NCBI GenBank assembly: GCA_034769895.1
Contig: JAWRYS010001452.1
Coordinates: 390,132-454,131, forward strand
Length of the DNA stretch: 64,000 nucleotides
Direction of reading: 5' to 3'
Origin: Magicicada septendecula
Taxonomy: Eukaryota; Arthropoda; Insecta; Hemiptera; Cicadidae
Positions 1 to 10,992 of the stretch are shown piece by piece. Numbering within the stretch: position 1 is the stretch's first letter; every line of letters begins with the position of its first letter. The position numbers were made by a program, and so were the translations under genes. The notes beneath the pieces were generated by a model. That model saw nothing but the letters and a program-made list of their open reading frames with translations, had not been told where the DNA came from and made no database searches.

Positions 1-1053
1 TGTTCTGGTGTCCTGTTATTCATAACACTTGCTATAGTTCATTCTCTCGGACACCATCAGTAAATGTCTGCATCGCAAGCCTCGTTCGAAAATCTTCTGG
101 CGCTTTCAGGATAGGCCAGTCTAATTACTTTGTCGATACTTGCTTCAAACTCTTGAAGACTCCCCAGAATGCTATTACCTTGCGGTCAACTGAGTGCAGT
201 ACACATCTCGCAGATGTTTATCACCATACCGTAATTCTAGAGCTTTTATCAATTCGGCATAGGTGTTCTGGCTCTCAGGTGGCACTGGCTGTAGTAGTTC
301 TGCCGCAGGTCCTTTTAATGCAAAAATGAGTGAAACTGCCTTGCCTTTCTCTCTCCAATTATTTGCGCATGGAGCAGCTTCAAATTGGCGAAGGTACGTT
401 GCCCAGTGACAGCTTCTGTCAAAGGTTGGAGCCTTGACATGAACTGTCACAACCGCAGGCAAGGTAACTTTCTCTATTGTCTTTTCTGTCTTTATCATTG
501 GTACAGTCTGTTCAGAAATTTGTTTTGGTTGTATCTTCATGAACTGCTTCAACTCGCTTTTAATTTGTTCTCTTATGTTTGCCATTGAGTTTTCTACTGC
601 AGATATTTTATTTGACACGGATTCTTCTATGACAGATATTTTTGTGGACATCGATTCTTCAACACTCGAGACAGATTTTTCTACTTGAGCTATTTTTGAT
701 GTCATTGATTCTTGTACCTCCGATATTTTAGTAACTTGTTTATTAAGCTCACCTCGTAGGATACCCAATTCTGCACTACTGTGTTCTTGTATCTGTTTCT
801 GCATAGCTTCAAAAAGAGCTTCTGTTTTATCTGCTTGTCGTCCTTCAGATTCCAAAATTAGTGCTTTCTGCCATTCTTGAGTTTCTTCTCTTTCCTGGCT
901 GCGTTTTTCATCATGTCATTTTTCTGCTTCTTCTCTTCCTTGTCTCCGTTCTCCTTTTTGTCGTCTTTCTGCTTCTTCCACCTCCTGTCGGCGTCGTTCC
1001 TCTGTCTCCAACACCAGCGCCTGGAAATTGTCCATCATCTGACTGGCATCCAT
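1..1053 (-). pseudogene. gag: Gag of gypsy element D, broken
   Basis: The ATG at 1053-1051 opens a Glu/Arg/Gln-rich coiled-coil protein. An in-frame TGA at 918-916 interrupts it after 45 codons; the same frame then continues open to a TAA at 177-175. The middle is a strong coiled coil with repeated Ser/Glu/Lys/Ile heptads. The C-terminal part (ending near 178) has the capsid-like pattern found in many insect gypsy Gags: a Trp-containing YLRQFE segment, an ALKGPAAELL segment and YAELIKALELRYG. Beyond 175 Gag-like coding (LQEFEASIDKVIRLAYPE) continues in another frame, so there is a frameshift as well. Gag would form the particle and bind element RNA; this copy cannot make full-length protein without readthrough and a frame change. 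Confidence 0.85.
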
Positions 1054-1134
1054 TGTTTACCGATTATTTACGAATTACACTCGTCTTGTACTAAGTGTCC
1101 ACTGTTAACGGTTCTGTCCCACTTCTGATATCAC

Positions 1135-1624
1135 TGTTACGACGGTCTACTGATCGTCGTTTGGTACAGTGGAAAGCAAAATACAAAACACCAATTTAAG
1201 TCGCTAATCACCAGCTTTAATTATCACAATTAAACAGTTTGTAATCAACAAGATAGTCTCTTACAACAAATGAAATAAAAGTTGTTCACACGCAAAAAAA
1301 ATGTCAACTAATGTAAATCACAATTGTATTACAATTGTCTCGCACAATTATTAAAAACACTTCGCCACAATACTTCAAACCGCACTAGAATAAATCACCA
1401 CTAAAACTGAACTAAGCACAGCTGAGGTCTTGTATTTATACCCCGCTGATATTCCAGCATATTCCATAATACGTGTCTACTAGAAAACACTAGAACGTAA
1501 TTGATTGCGGCCTTGAACACAGCGCGCGTAGTTCTGTGACGTACTTTAATGGAACTTTAACTTATTAACTGACGTATCATTTTCTCTCTTGGTTGATACG
1601 TTATCAGTAATTTAAGCCACAACA
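1135..1624 (-). repeat. 5' LTR of element D (490 bp)
   Basis: On the minus strand it starts TGTTGTGGC and ends GTAACA, so the ends form a TGTT/AACA inverted repeat. A TATA-like block (TATAAATAC on the minus strand, about 1434-1442) sits inside and would be the promoter. The gag ATG lies about 80 bp downstream. The boundaries are from end structure only, because the partner 3' LTR is not in the window. Confidence 0.7.
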
Positions 1625-1762
1625 TACATAAAGGAAACTAGACAGAATACCCGCTTAAACATAGCATTTCACTTTGAGCCATTGTGTATTTTTTTAATGA
1701 CTTCATCAATTCAATTTTTCTATTATTTCCTTATAACTCACGCTTACGTACATCGAAGTTGG

Positions 1763-1764
<2 letters not shown>
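1625..1764. other. Short flank between D and the microsatellite
   Basis: 140 bp of AT-rich sequence without coding or repeat signal. It is presumably the old host sequence that carried the TG repeat into which element A inserted. Confidence 0.4.

Positions 1765-1797
<33 letters not shown>
1765..1797. repeat. (TG)n microsatellite, 5' flank of A, 33 bp
   Basis: A pure TG tract that abuts the first base of the A 5' LTR. The tract on the other side of A (28457-28538) is also TG-rich, so A landed inside a microsatellite. The right copy of this tract (56050-56154) is about three times as long. Confidence 0.95.
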
Positions 1798-1798
<1 letters not shown>

Positions 1799-4767
1799 GT
1801 AACATGACATAAGATAGCGCAAAATACCACTAATGATTAATAAAAGAAAAAGCTGAAGGTAGGAAGAAAGGTTAAAAAACTTATAACTTGAAGATTAATG
1901 ACCCAACTACGAAATAACAATTGACAGGAACTGACTATCACTTGACCCAATAGATTGGAGAAAACAAATAGATTGGAGAAAACAAGAAGATTGGATAAAA
2001 CCAGAAAATAGAAACAAGAAGGAAGGAACGAGAAACCAAGAAGTAACCCAAAGTATGACCACGATCATTGTAACCCCAAGATGTAACTAACAAATAATAT
2101 GTAAAGTAAATGCACTAAAACAGATAGGGCATAAATAAGATGTCAAATATATAAACTATAAAAATAAACTAGAGATATTATGTATGTTAAATGAAAAGCA
2201 AAGAATCATGAAGTTCTAAATGTAAGATAGGAAGCTAGAAATAAATAATACCCTATTAAATAATAAACTAGTCAAAAACAAGTAAGTTATAATTGAGCTG
2301 AATAAAGACAATCATTCAAAACCAAAAGTGACCAATGTGAAATGAAAATAAAACAAATATTAATTACTAATAACCACACAGTGATACAAAACTAAATAAA
2401 CAAACAATGTGTGAAATATCAAGTGAAAGTGATGATAAAGAAAGAAACCTCATATGTAAGGAACAGTGCAGTGTAGGTGCATGTAGTGTACAATATAATA
2501 AGAAGCAGACTATAGTAATATAGCGAAACAATCTTTAATAGAATATTATATAAAAAGTATGGAACTAATTGTACCATTAATAATTTAAGTGATAGTAAGT
2601 AAGAATTACAAAAATAAGATAAAAGTTAAGTTATTAGAGTGGAAGATAGGTGAAGCAGCACTATATTTTAGTGAAGGAATTTGTAAGTGAGTGATATTGT
2701 GTAAGGTACTGTTAAAAATTATTATTATAAGAGTTTCATTATTGTAAAAAACCATAGAATTAATTAACTTAGAAGATAGGTGAGATAGAAATAAGAAACC
2801 AATAACAGTTAGAAGTTTAATTTCAGGCTTGAACCTGGTAAGAAATATTTTAATAATAAAAGGTGTGTTGTTAAGAGCACCAATGTTTTTTGTTTATCTG
2901 TTTCTATAAAAAATATGTTCAATGAACCAATAAATAAAGTTTATGAATTATAAAGAAGGTGGAATAGGAGTATTGTGAAACCTATGTTTTAGGCCTAGCA
3001 TGAAGGAGAGAATTTTATAAGTTTAAAAAGAAAACAATAACCAAGGATCAATTAGAGTATATAAAATGTTTAAGTAATTAAGTAAGTGTATCAGGTATAA
3101 AAATGTATAAATATTATTCAGTTTAAAAATAATTACAAAAGAAATATCAATAAGAAAATAAGAAAAATGTTATTAACTAATCTAAAGTAACCATGAGGTG
3201 TATCAAAATAATCTTTAGTAAAGAAGCAGAACAATGGTGTTAGTATAATTAATAGTAATACTAGCATAAGGAAGTAATCATAATTTAAAGGATTTTTACA
3301 TTTTTGAACATAAATAAAACGTTAGATTATAACAATGTTATAAGATGTTGACCAATGAGAACTAGTATAATTTGAAGGGTAACTATGGAAACTCATGCTT
3401 GTTACATAGGTGACCGCTGAAATCTAATTACTTCATTATTGACCAGCATAGAGGGTATGAAGCCGTCGGATCCAAATTAATTTTAAAAGCTTTAAATTTT
3501 TCCAAATTTTGAAAGAAGTGTAAGAAGAATATTTAACTAAACCATTGATGAGATGACCAGTAATTAAAACATTTATACAACAAATATCATGGCCAAACTT
3601 GGAAGGAAGTAAATTAATTTAATACCCGATCAATTCTGGAGGAAGAACTGAGGGGACCTAACTCAACCTGAAGAAGATCACCGACAAGAACTGATGGAAG
3701 CTGGACATTGGATTTCAACCATTTGAACGGAAATCTCAGCTAATCCAAAGAAGAAGGACTCTTAGACGTGTTCCAGAAGAAGAAGAGGATCGCAAGAGAA
3801 GCTACGTCCAGGAATCGATGAGTATAAATTAAATACTTCACCCCAAACTTAACTTTCAATTACCCATAGTAAACAAACTATCTGATTTTCACTTCACAGA
3901 TCACAAAATTAACTTTTGAACTGAACTTGATTATAAAATCACTTTCAATAAAATATATCAATCAATGAATTTTGATTTTATATTAAAATAATTTTAAAAA
4001 ACATAACTTGCTAACAAGAATTTAACCAAGCGTGCACTATTTCTCATTGCCAATAAACTTACTTTTCATGTTTTAAAATATCAACTATTGTGTAATTAGA
4101 TATAAGGAATGTTATAATTTATGTGCATTTATTAGTCTGTAATCCAACTTCTGTAGTCCAAAGAACTTATTCACTGAGAAAAATTTATTATTTGTTTAAA
4201 CATTAACCTGTACGCCATGATGGCATTTTGCGTATGAACTGAGCTAACCAGACGCTGCCAACCGAGCAATTTGTAAACGCCGGAATTATAAAAAAAAAAA
4301 TATATATATGTACCATTCATCAACTGTAATTGAGCAGTTAATATAAAGAAGGGTTCAATAAATTTTAATATTTCTCAATTGCTGTATGTTTGATTCATAA
4401 AAAAAGAGTAATATAAGAATTTGGGACACAAACAATAAACATACGACAGTTGATGAATTCAACTCGACCAGACAGCGTGAACCAATCAGGTGGCGAGGCG
4501 GAAAAATTTGAACTGAGCGACGAGAAATACGGTCGACTAGTAAGTATTGAGACAAACTATAAAACGGCTCGCTACACATTAATAAATACCACAAAAGTAA
4601 ATAACACATCCATAATAATTAAACATTCTGGTAAATCGCTACATTACAAAGTGACGATCCCAACAGTGGGGCTAAAGGTAAAAGATAGATATGGGACTTA
4701 CACGTTTCTGTTACAAAGACGCTTACAACGGGAGACATTAAATCTCGTCACAAAACGTCACATTACA
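1798..4767 (+). repeat. 5' LTR of element A (2970 bp)
   Basis: It starts TGTAACATG and ends ACGTCACATTACA. It matches the 3' LTR pieces 14003-14480, 17127-17892, 19112-19374 and 27214-28456 with scattered substitutions and indels, so the element is not young. It is extremely AT-rich. Near its 3' end an open frame of 111 codons (4450-4785, plus strand) runs through the LTR end; element B has a 100-codon frame at the same relative place. I see no known domain in it. The 3' LTR carries about 53 bp (near 27677-27730) that this copy lacks. Confidence 0.9.
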
Positions 4768-4770
4768 AAG

Positions 4771-4790
4771 TGGCGCGCCAACTAGTAGGG
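4771..4790 (+). promoter_or_regulatory. Primer binding site of element A (probable)
   Basis: TGGCGCGCCAACT... begins three bases after the LTR end. A TGGCG start next to the 5' LTR is typical of gypsy primer binding sites, where a tRNA 3' end primes minus-strand DNA. Element B has AGCGACCAACTGG at the corresponding place. I have not matched it to a particular tRNA. Confidence 0.6.
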
Positions 4791-4850
4791 CTAGAATAAT
4801 TAAAAAATTATACAATTAAACCCTATGGATTCTAGCGGCGGCTGCAGAAA

Positions 4851-6784
4851 ATGGAACGGGCAAAGCACGACACAAGATACCAGGAGAAGCTACGCGAGAA
4901 GAAGGCGGGAAAGGAAGCAGAGACGTTAGAAAAGGAGACCGAGGAAGACGGCAGAATGGAAGAAAGGGAGATAACATTGGTTGAAGATGTGGAAGAATTA
5001 TTAACTCCCGTGGAACCAAATAAAACCACACAACAGGAGGAAGCCAGAGGAGGCATGGACTTACTACAATTATGGGAATTAATAAATGACAATTTCAAGA
5101 AACAAGACAAAAAATTGGATAAAAACAAGGAAGAAATTAACGAGAAGATGGAAGAACAGAGAAGAGAAGACAAGGAAGAATTGAATAAGAAGTTTGAGTC
5201 CTTGAATGAAAAATTCGACAGGAATGAGGAGAGTAAATAAAAAGAATATTGAAACATTAGAACGTAAAATGAAGGAGGAGAATAAGCTGATAGGAGAAAA
5301 AATAGAGAGAAGTAATGAGAAAACCAGCGAAACTTTGAGACAAATGAAAGAAGATATAGAAACACTGAATTATAAAATCGAGTACAACCAGGATACATTA
5401 CAACAATTGACGGAGTACAGGGAAGAATTGAAACAAACTGTAATGGAGATGGAAGAGAAGATAGAGAGAACCAACGAAGTGGTGTTACAAGTCCGGGAAG
5501 AAATCTTAACCAAGGTAAATGAAGCTTTAGGTGAAAGTAAAAGGAGGATTGAAGGACTCCAGCAAGAAACAACTCATAAATTTGAACAAGTACAAACCAG
5601 AGTCGAAGAGAAGTATAGCCAATTGGATATATCCGTAAGTGAAGTTAAGGGTACTACAACAGCCCAGGAAGGAAAATTAGAAGAATTCTGAGTGAGAGAG
5701 TTACGCCTCCAAGGAGAAATAAATGCACTGAAGGACAGACCATTACTGAGTTCACACATCTCATGCGGTGAAAATAGGGAGATAATCAATTTCAAGAACT
5801 ACAAAAGGAATCCAATCAAATTTATTGAACAGGTGGAAGAGAGTCTAGCAAGAACCAGGGAGACATGATGGACGGTTATCAAGGGCATGATGGATGAGAT
5901 GTTTAAGGAGGTCCACGATAATTGGTGGATGGCAGTACGACCGGACATTCACAAATTTTGCCGAGTTTAAGGAACTTTTTAAAAACAAATACTGGTCGGA
6001 GGCGACGCAGCACATGGTACGGAACAATATTAGTAACGGCCGATTCGACCCGTACTTGGGACAATCTCCAATGGCTTATTTCTTAGGTAAGGTCAGTGTG
6101 GCGAGAAACTTAGAGCCTAACATCCCAGAAGAATGTTTGGTAACTCAACTAGCTTACCATTATGATGGGGAAATAACTAAAAGCAGATTGAGTGGGAGAA
6201 TCAAAACGATACAAGATATGGCCGTTTTATTAGGGGAGTACGAACGAGAGAAGCACTACTTACTAAATCGACAGAAGAACAGCCCGAATAATAGAAACTA
6301 TGACATGAGAAATCACCAAAATGGGCCCCAAGGAAACAATCCACCGGCAATTAACCCGCCAAACAACCCCAATAATTTCCGAACATTCAACAACAGTAAT
6401 AACCAAAATTACCCAAGAAACAACAACCAAAATTATTACAATAATAATAATAATAATCATAACAATTCCTATAACCGAGGGAATAACCAAAATGGGGGTC
6501 ACTACAACAGGCCCAACCACCAATATAATAATAACTACCAAGGGCAGAATCAAACATACAGGCGACGGGTGAATTACATCAACGCCGAAAATAGAAACGA
6601 TGGAAGACGGTGTTACAGGGGACCTAGGAGCAGAAGTGCAGAAGAACATAGAAGAAGTCGGGAGTGAGTAACATTTAACGACCACTCGGTTGAAAGGATG
6701 GAAGTAACTGATAATAACCACCCCAATCGACCAGAGGACCGCGCTGAGGGTAATGCCCAACATTTAAACGAACAGCGGCAGTGA
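4851..6784 (+). pseudogene. gag: Gag of element A, broken into several frames
   Basis: The start ATG at 4851 follows the block ATTCTAGCGGCGG (4829-4841), which is also found before the first ORF of element B. The N-terminal half (4851-5691) is a long Lys/Glu-rich coiled coil; a frameshift near 5235 splits it. In-frame TGA codons follow at 5689 and 5866 and a further frameshift near 5930. The third piece (to 6664) has a capsid-like region (FKELFKNKYWSEA..., YFLGKVSVARNLEP) and an Asn-rich, Arg-containing tail (about 6285-6570) in place of a CCHC zinc knuckle. It ends at a TGA (6665) and continues in frame to another TGA at 6782. The low-complexity tail presumably does the RNA binding; that is inference. 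Confidence 0.8.
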
Positions 6785-7552
6785 GAATCCAACAGGACCC
6801 GTCACTGATCCGATCTATTGGGTACATAACTAGACTGACTGACCAGACAACTGACCAAACCATAACGATCATCCAAAACCATTATTTGAAGAATATCCGT
6901 GAAGAATTGATGGAAGAGAATACAACACTAATTAAACACCCTGACAATGAAATCGCTTATATTATCGCCAGTATATATGGAAGGTCGACAAGATTCATGA
7001 TTGACACGGGCGCCAATGTGTCCTTAATTGACATCACCATGTACAACAAAATTCAAAAAGAAAGTAAGATCAGCTTACCTACGTTACCCGTGAGTAACAT
7101 TATTTTGATTGGAGCCACTGGAAGGCAAAACAAGACAATTAAAAAACAAGTATCTTTAGAAGTGATGAGTAATAGTGAAACATTGTCAATGATATTTCTA
7201 ATCGCTCACAATTTACCATTTGAAATTTTAATTGGTTGAGACATCTTAAGAAAATACTCTGCAGTTATCGACATGAGGCAATCCAAGGTAACCATGAGGT
7301 ATGAAAATAAAGAATGGATGGCAGAATTAACTGGAAGCAAGGGGGTCGTCCCAATTAACAATGTATATAATATAAGAACAGTCTGTTATTCACCAGACAG
7401 AATGTGGGAAGAAAAAACAGAAGATCAAATAAATAGTGACCTTCTATGGAACAAGAAGTTGGAACATATCCAACACGTTCGATGTACTCAGGACGGGAAT
7501 CCCTTAACAACTCAAGAAGTAGAAAAGTGAATAAAGATCTACAACAAATACC
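6781..7552 (+). pseudogene. pol: Protease region of element A pol, broken
   Basis: The open stretch 6781-7236 contains the retropepsin active site IDTGANVSLID, with DTG at 7003-7011, and the second half ILIG at its end. A TGA at 7237 stands where this family normally has a residue between Gly and Asp in the conserved G-x-D-I-L motif. The same frame then runs on (7240-7527) to a second TGA at 7528 and again continues. The protease would cut Gag-Pol. No start codon is convincing at 6781, so the region was probably expressed as part of Gag-Pol. Lesions are identical in the right copy. Confidence 0.8.
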
Positions 7553-8855
7553 GTAATGTATTTTCCGACCAACCAGGAAAGGTAAGGGGGTATCAATGCG
7601 AGTTGAAGTTTAAAGAGGTGGCAAACTTCAATAAAAACTCATCCAATTGCATATGCGGCAAAGGATGTAGTATGAATGGAGATCAATAAAATGCTGGAAG
7701 AGGACATAATCGAGTACAGTTGTTCACAGTACACCAGTCCCATAGTGGCTGTTACCAAGAAAGACAGAAGGGTACGCCTATGTCTCGACGCTAGAGAGAT
7801 AAACAAAATTTTAATTAATGACAGGACATCTCCTGGAGAAATTGAGGATATCCTAAAAAAGTTTCACGGTACCCAGTTTATCAGTACCTGGGATACAGTT
7901 TGCGGGTACTGGCAAGTAGAATTGCACCCAGCCAGTAGAAAGTATGTAGCATTTATATTTGAAGGTAGGAACTACCAGTTCAAGCGATTACCTTTTGGGC
8001 TGGTAAATTCAGAGCGATATTCGTCCGCTGCATGGACCAGATATTGGGTCCTGAAACCATGCATACAGAACTGTGTACGTTGACGATTTGCTAATCACTT
8101 CATCCAACTGGGAAGAGCATTGTTCGAGAGTAGAACGAGTACTGGAGAAGTTATCTGAAAACAATGTGACATTGAAGTTAGAAAAATCAAAACTAATAGC
8201 CGAAGAAGTCCAATTCCTTGGATTCAATCTATCCCGACAAGGCATAACCCCATCAACAGACAAAATAGATGCTATTCAACGTTTCCCTACCCCTAAAAAC
8301 AAGAAACAATTACAGTCGTTCCTGGGCATCTGTAATTATTACATAAAATTTCAACAAAATTATTCTGAACTAACAACCAAACTGTCACCACAACTATCAT
8401 CTAAAACCAAGTGGATGTGGGGTCCAGAACAAGAAACAATTTTCAAAACTATTAAGAAACACTTCCTCAACACAATTATGTTAAAACACCCTGACTTCAA
8501 TAGACCCTTTTTCATGAACTGCGATGCAAGCGACATTAGCTTGGGATCAGTATTATATCAGGAGGACGATGACGGAACCCACCAAGTAGTAAGTTTTGCA
8601 AGCACAAATTTAAATCAGTGCGAACGCAATTACCACGTAACAGAGAAGGAGTTGTTAAGCGTAGTATTTTCTTGTGCCAAGTTTCGAACTTATATCCTTG
8701 GGTATCAAATAACTGTGCGCACCGACCACAAATCTATATCCTTTTTAAAGAACTGTAAGCTCAGTCATGGACGGGTAACCAGACGGATACTTGCTCTCTA
8801 AGAATACCACATCAGTTGGGAGTATATCCCTGGTAGTAAAAACACTGCAGCTGAT
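7553..8855 (+). pseudogene. pol: Reverse transcriptase and RNase H of element A, broken
   Basis: Reverse transcriptase motifs are easy to follow: the N-terminal MLEEDIIEYSCSQYTSPIV, the LCLDAREIN block, the LPFGLVNS block (about 7988), and the catalytic YVDD at 8076-8087. The connection region LGICNYYIKF follows, then RNase H with NCDASDISLGSVL near 8518 and RTDHKSISFL. Breaks: a frameshift near 7640, a TGA at 7673 just before the ATG at 7676, frameshifts near 8010 and 8070 on either side of the active-site block, and a TAA at 8799 in an otherwise continuous frame. The enzyme would make cDNA from element RNA; this copy is inactive. Confidence 0.9.
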
Positions 8856-10172
8856 GTGCTATCTCGCATCAACACCGAACAACAAACATTTGATGGAGAG
8901 AAGGAAACGATAGTGAAGGTGTTCAATATTATGAAAAGCAAGTCAGATTTAGAACCCATACTGAAGAAGGTAAAACAACACCAAAAGGATGATAATAAAT
9001 TAAACCAGATCCAAGAGCGGTTAAACCAGCAAGAGGAAAGAGTCACCCAATTCTATTGTTCGCACGAAGACACATTATTCATCAAAACCAAGCCCAACCA
9101 AAATTCATGGAAGTTGATAATACCTAAGGGATATGAAACTGAAATTATAATGGAATATCACCTCAGATATGGACATATGGGAGCATTAAAAGTGATCAAA
9201 GCACTGGAGGAACATACCTACCTGAAAGATATTAACAGAAGAGTAAGGAAGGTTATAAAAAACTGTCACATATGCCAATTAGTCAAGTGTAATAATGACA
9301 AGAAGGAAGGAGTAATGCAACCAATAACTTCTGCCAATAAACTGGAACGAGTTTTCTTAGACATATGTGGACCCATGCCACGCAGTGGAGGAAGGAAACA
9401 GTATAAGTTTATAGTGATCATCATGGACCATTATACCAAGTGTGTAAAGTTATATCCCATCAACTGTGCTACCACAAATAAGGTACTAAACATTATAACA
9501 CAGAGGTACATACCAGAATTAGGGATTCCAACATCTATTATCACCGATCATGGTACCCAATTCCGAGGGAGAAAATGGAAGGAGACATTAATGGATCTGG
9601 GCGTCCGAACATATAAAACTTCTATTTACCACCAGAACAGCAATCCAGCTGAAAGAGTGCTCCGTGAAGTTGGGAGAATTCTTCGAACGTATTGCCACGA
9701 TCAGCAACGTAAGTGGAGTGAATACATCGAAGCCACAGAAAGTTTCATTAATCTCGCATACCACGAATCCATTAGAGATACCCCTTACACCATCATGTAT
9801 GGAAAACCACCACCTCGAGCAATAGAAGAACTTATTAATCTCCCCACCAACACTGAGTACCAGTCGATAATGTATGATTCTACAGCAAGATAGCGGAACA
9901 AGTAGAAAAGAAGAAGGAAAAATATCACAAAATCCGACCTAAAGCAATACAATATCAAGAGGGAGAAAAAGTGCTAATACGGAACAGAGAGCTACCTAGT
10001 TCAAGAGGAGGTATCACGAAAAAATTATTATTACTTTACAACTATGTCATATAATTATGACTTTACTTATGTCATCGTCAAAAATAACAATAATAACACA
10101 TATGTCATAAGTGAAATAATTTACCAAAAAAATCAAAGGGACTTACAACCAGTCTTCGTTGAAGAAATATTA
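8856..10172 (+). pseudogene. pol: Integrase of element A, nearly intact core with a broken C-terminus
   Basis: 8856-9890 is open. It contains the HHCC zinc-binding domain (YHLRYGHMG, then CHIC at 9264-9275) and the DDE core: Asp in LDICGP (9360), Asp in ITDHGTQF (9546) and Glu in NPAERV (9651), with the canonical 34 residues between the second Asp and Glu. The frame ends with TAG at 9891, but coding continues one frame over (a Lys-rich segment, then YHKIRPK and GEKVLIRNREL) and, after another shift near 10060, to about 10167. This C-terminal part resembles the DNA-binding tail of gypsy integrases. No chromodomain is visible. Confidence 0.85.
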
Positions 10173-10629
10173 TGAGGCGGTGTAAGAAAGTTAAAAGAAT
10201 TTTAAGAATAAAAAATTATCCAAATTCTAAAAAAGTAAGAACAGCTTACAAATAAAATTTTTGAAACAATTAATTTATGAATGAAAAAAGAATTTTGAGA
10301 ATAAATAATTAAGTACCAAAATTCAAAAAATACAAGTAAGAACAACTTACAACCATGTGAGTGAAACTAATTAAGTGAAACAAGTTAATTTAAAAAAAAA
10401 ATGTATAATGAAGTATCATGAAAAACTGAAATAAAATACTAACATTTAACAAAAGTGATGACATTACTTAACATCATTAAATAACCCTATTGCGAAAGGG
10501 GATCATAAAGAATTAACATTATGAAAAAGAACCAACAAGACAGTCAAATAAAGGATGACAATGACATACTGAATGGACAATCAATGATGAAAAAGGTATA
10601 AGTAAACCAGAAAACAGCTACAATGCTAA
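10173..10629 (+). promoter_or_regulatory. 3' UTR of A, first part, with two GTAAG/CTTAC hairpins
   Basis: AT-rich and non-coding. It holds two copies of a small inverted repeat: GTAAGAACAGCTTAC (10235-10249) and GTAAGAACAACTTAC (10336-10350). The second is preceded by AAAATTCAAAAAATA, and the same combination starts the hairpin series in the 3' UTR of element B (34774 onward). I infer a cis signal shared by A and B. The Helitron insertion at 10630 separates this part from the rest of the 3' UTR. Confidence 0.55.
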
Positions 10630-10948
10630 TCTATATACAGTATATAAAAGAGAAATACCACTGACTCACTGATTCATCACGAAATCTCCGAAACTATAAT
10701 ACCTAGAAACTTGAAATTTGGCATGTAGGTTCCTTATGTGATGTAGGTATCCGCTAAGAAGGGATTTTTGGAAATGCGACCTTTAAAGGGGGAAAAAGGG
10801 GGGGAAAGTGTGCCTGACTAACTGACATAGAATCAACGTAGAGCAAAAACTACTGAATGGATGTCAATGAAACTTTGAACATAGCTTCATCATAGGTCTT
10901 AGGTGCTCACTAAGAAACGGTTTTAAAAACTTTCACTCCTAAGGGGCA

Positions 10949-10961
10949 AACCCCCCCCCCC
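10949..10961. repeat. Poly-C run
   Basis: A C homopolymer of about 13 bases inside Helitron 1, just before the minisatellite. Length in the assembly may be unreliable. Confidence 0.8.
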
Positions 10962-10992
10962 TATTGTATGTATGTATCTATGTATGTATGTT

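Larger units (their letters stand above)
1..1624 (-). mobile_element. Ty3/gypsy element D, 5' part (left copy)
   Basis: Read on the minus strand, this is a 5' LTR (1624 to 1135), a leader, and a gag gene running out of the window at position 1. The same element continues in the right copy (50132-55909), where a protease region follows gag after a hAT insertion. The window edge cuts this copy inside gag. Family assignment rests on the Gag matrix/capsid-like region and on the protease seen in the other copy. Confidence 0.85.
1..9643. repeat. Large duplication, left copy
   Basis: This stretch matches 54286-64000 almost perfectly. It spans the gag end of element D, its LTR, a TG microsatellite and most of element A. 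The offset is 54285 before the microsatellite and 54357 after it, because the TG tract is 72 bp longer in the right copy. I noticed only a handful of substitutions (for example near 705, 4650, 4686, 5360 and 9016). Both copies carry identical stop codons and frameshifts. The left boundary lies outside the window and the right copy runs off its end, so the full unit is at least 9.7 kb. Confidence 0.95.

Noticed and set aside
4832-5572. 246-codon minus-strand frame rich in Ser, Phe and Leu
   Set aside because: Antisense shadow of the Lys/Glu-rich coiled coil of A Gag; the same at 59189-59929.
6263-6763. Ile/Val-rich minus-strand frame resembling a membrane protein
   Set aside because: Antisense of the Asn-rich tail of A Gag (AAT/AAC codons read back as Ile and Val).
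5689-7530. Alternative genetic code with TGA as Trp
   Set aside because: The intact pol of C and the LINE use TGG for Trp and the element A frames also contain frameshifts and a TAA, so decay is the simpler explanation.
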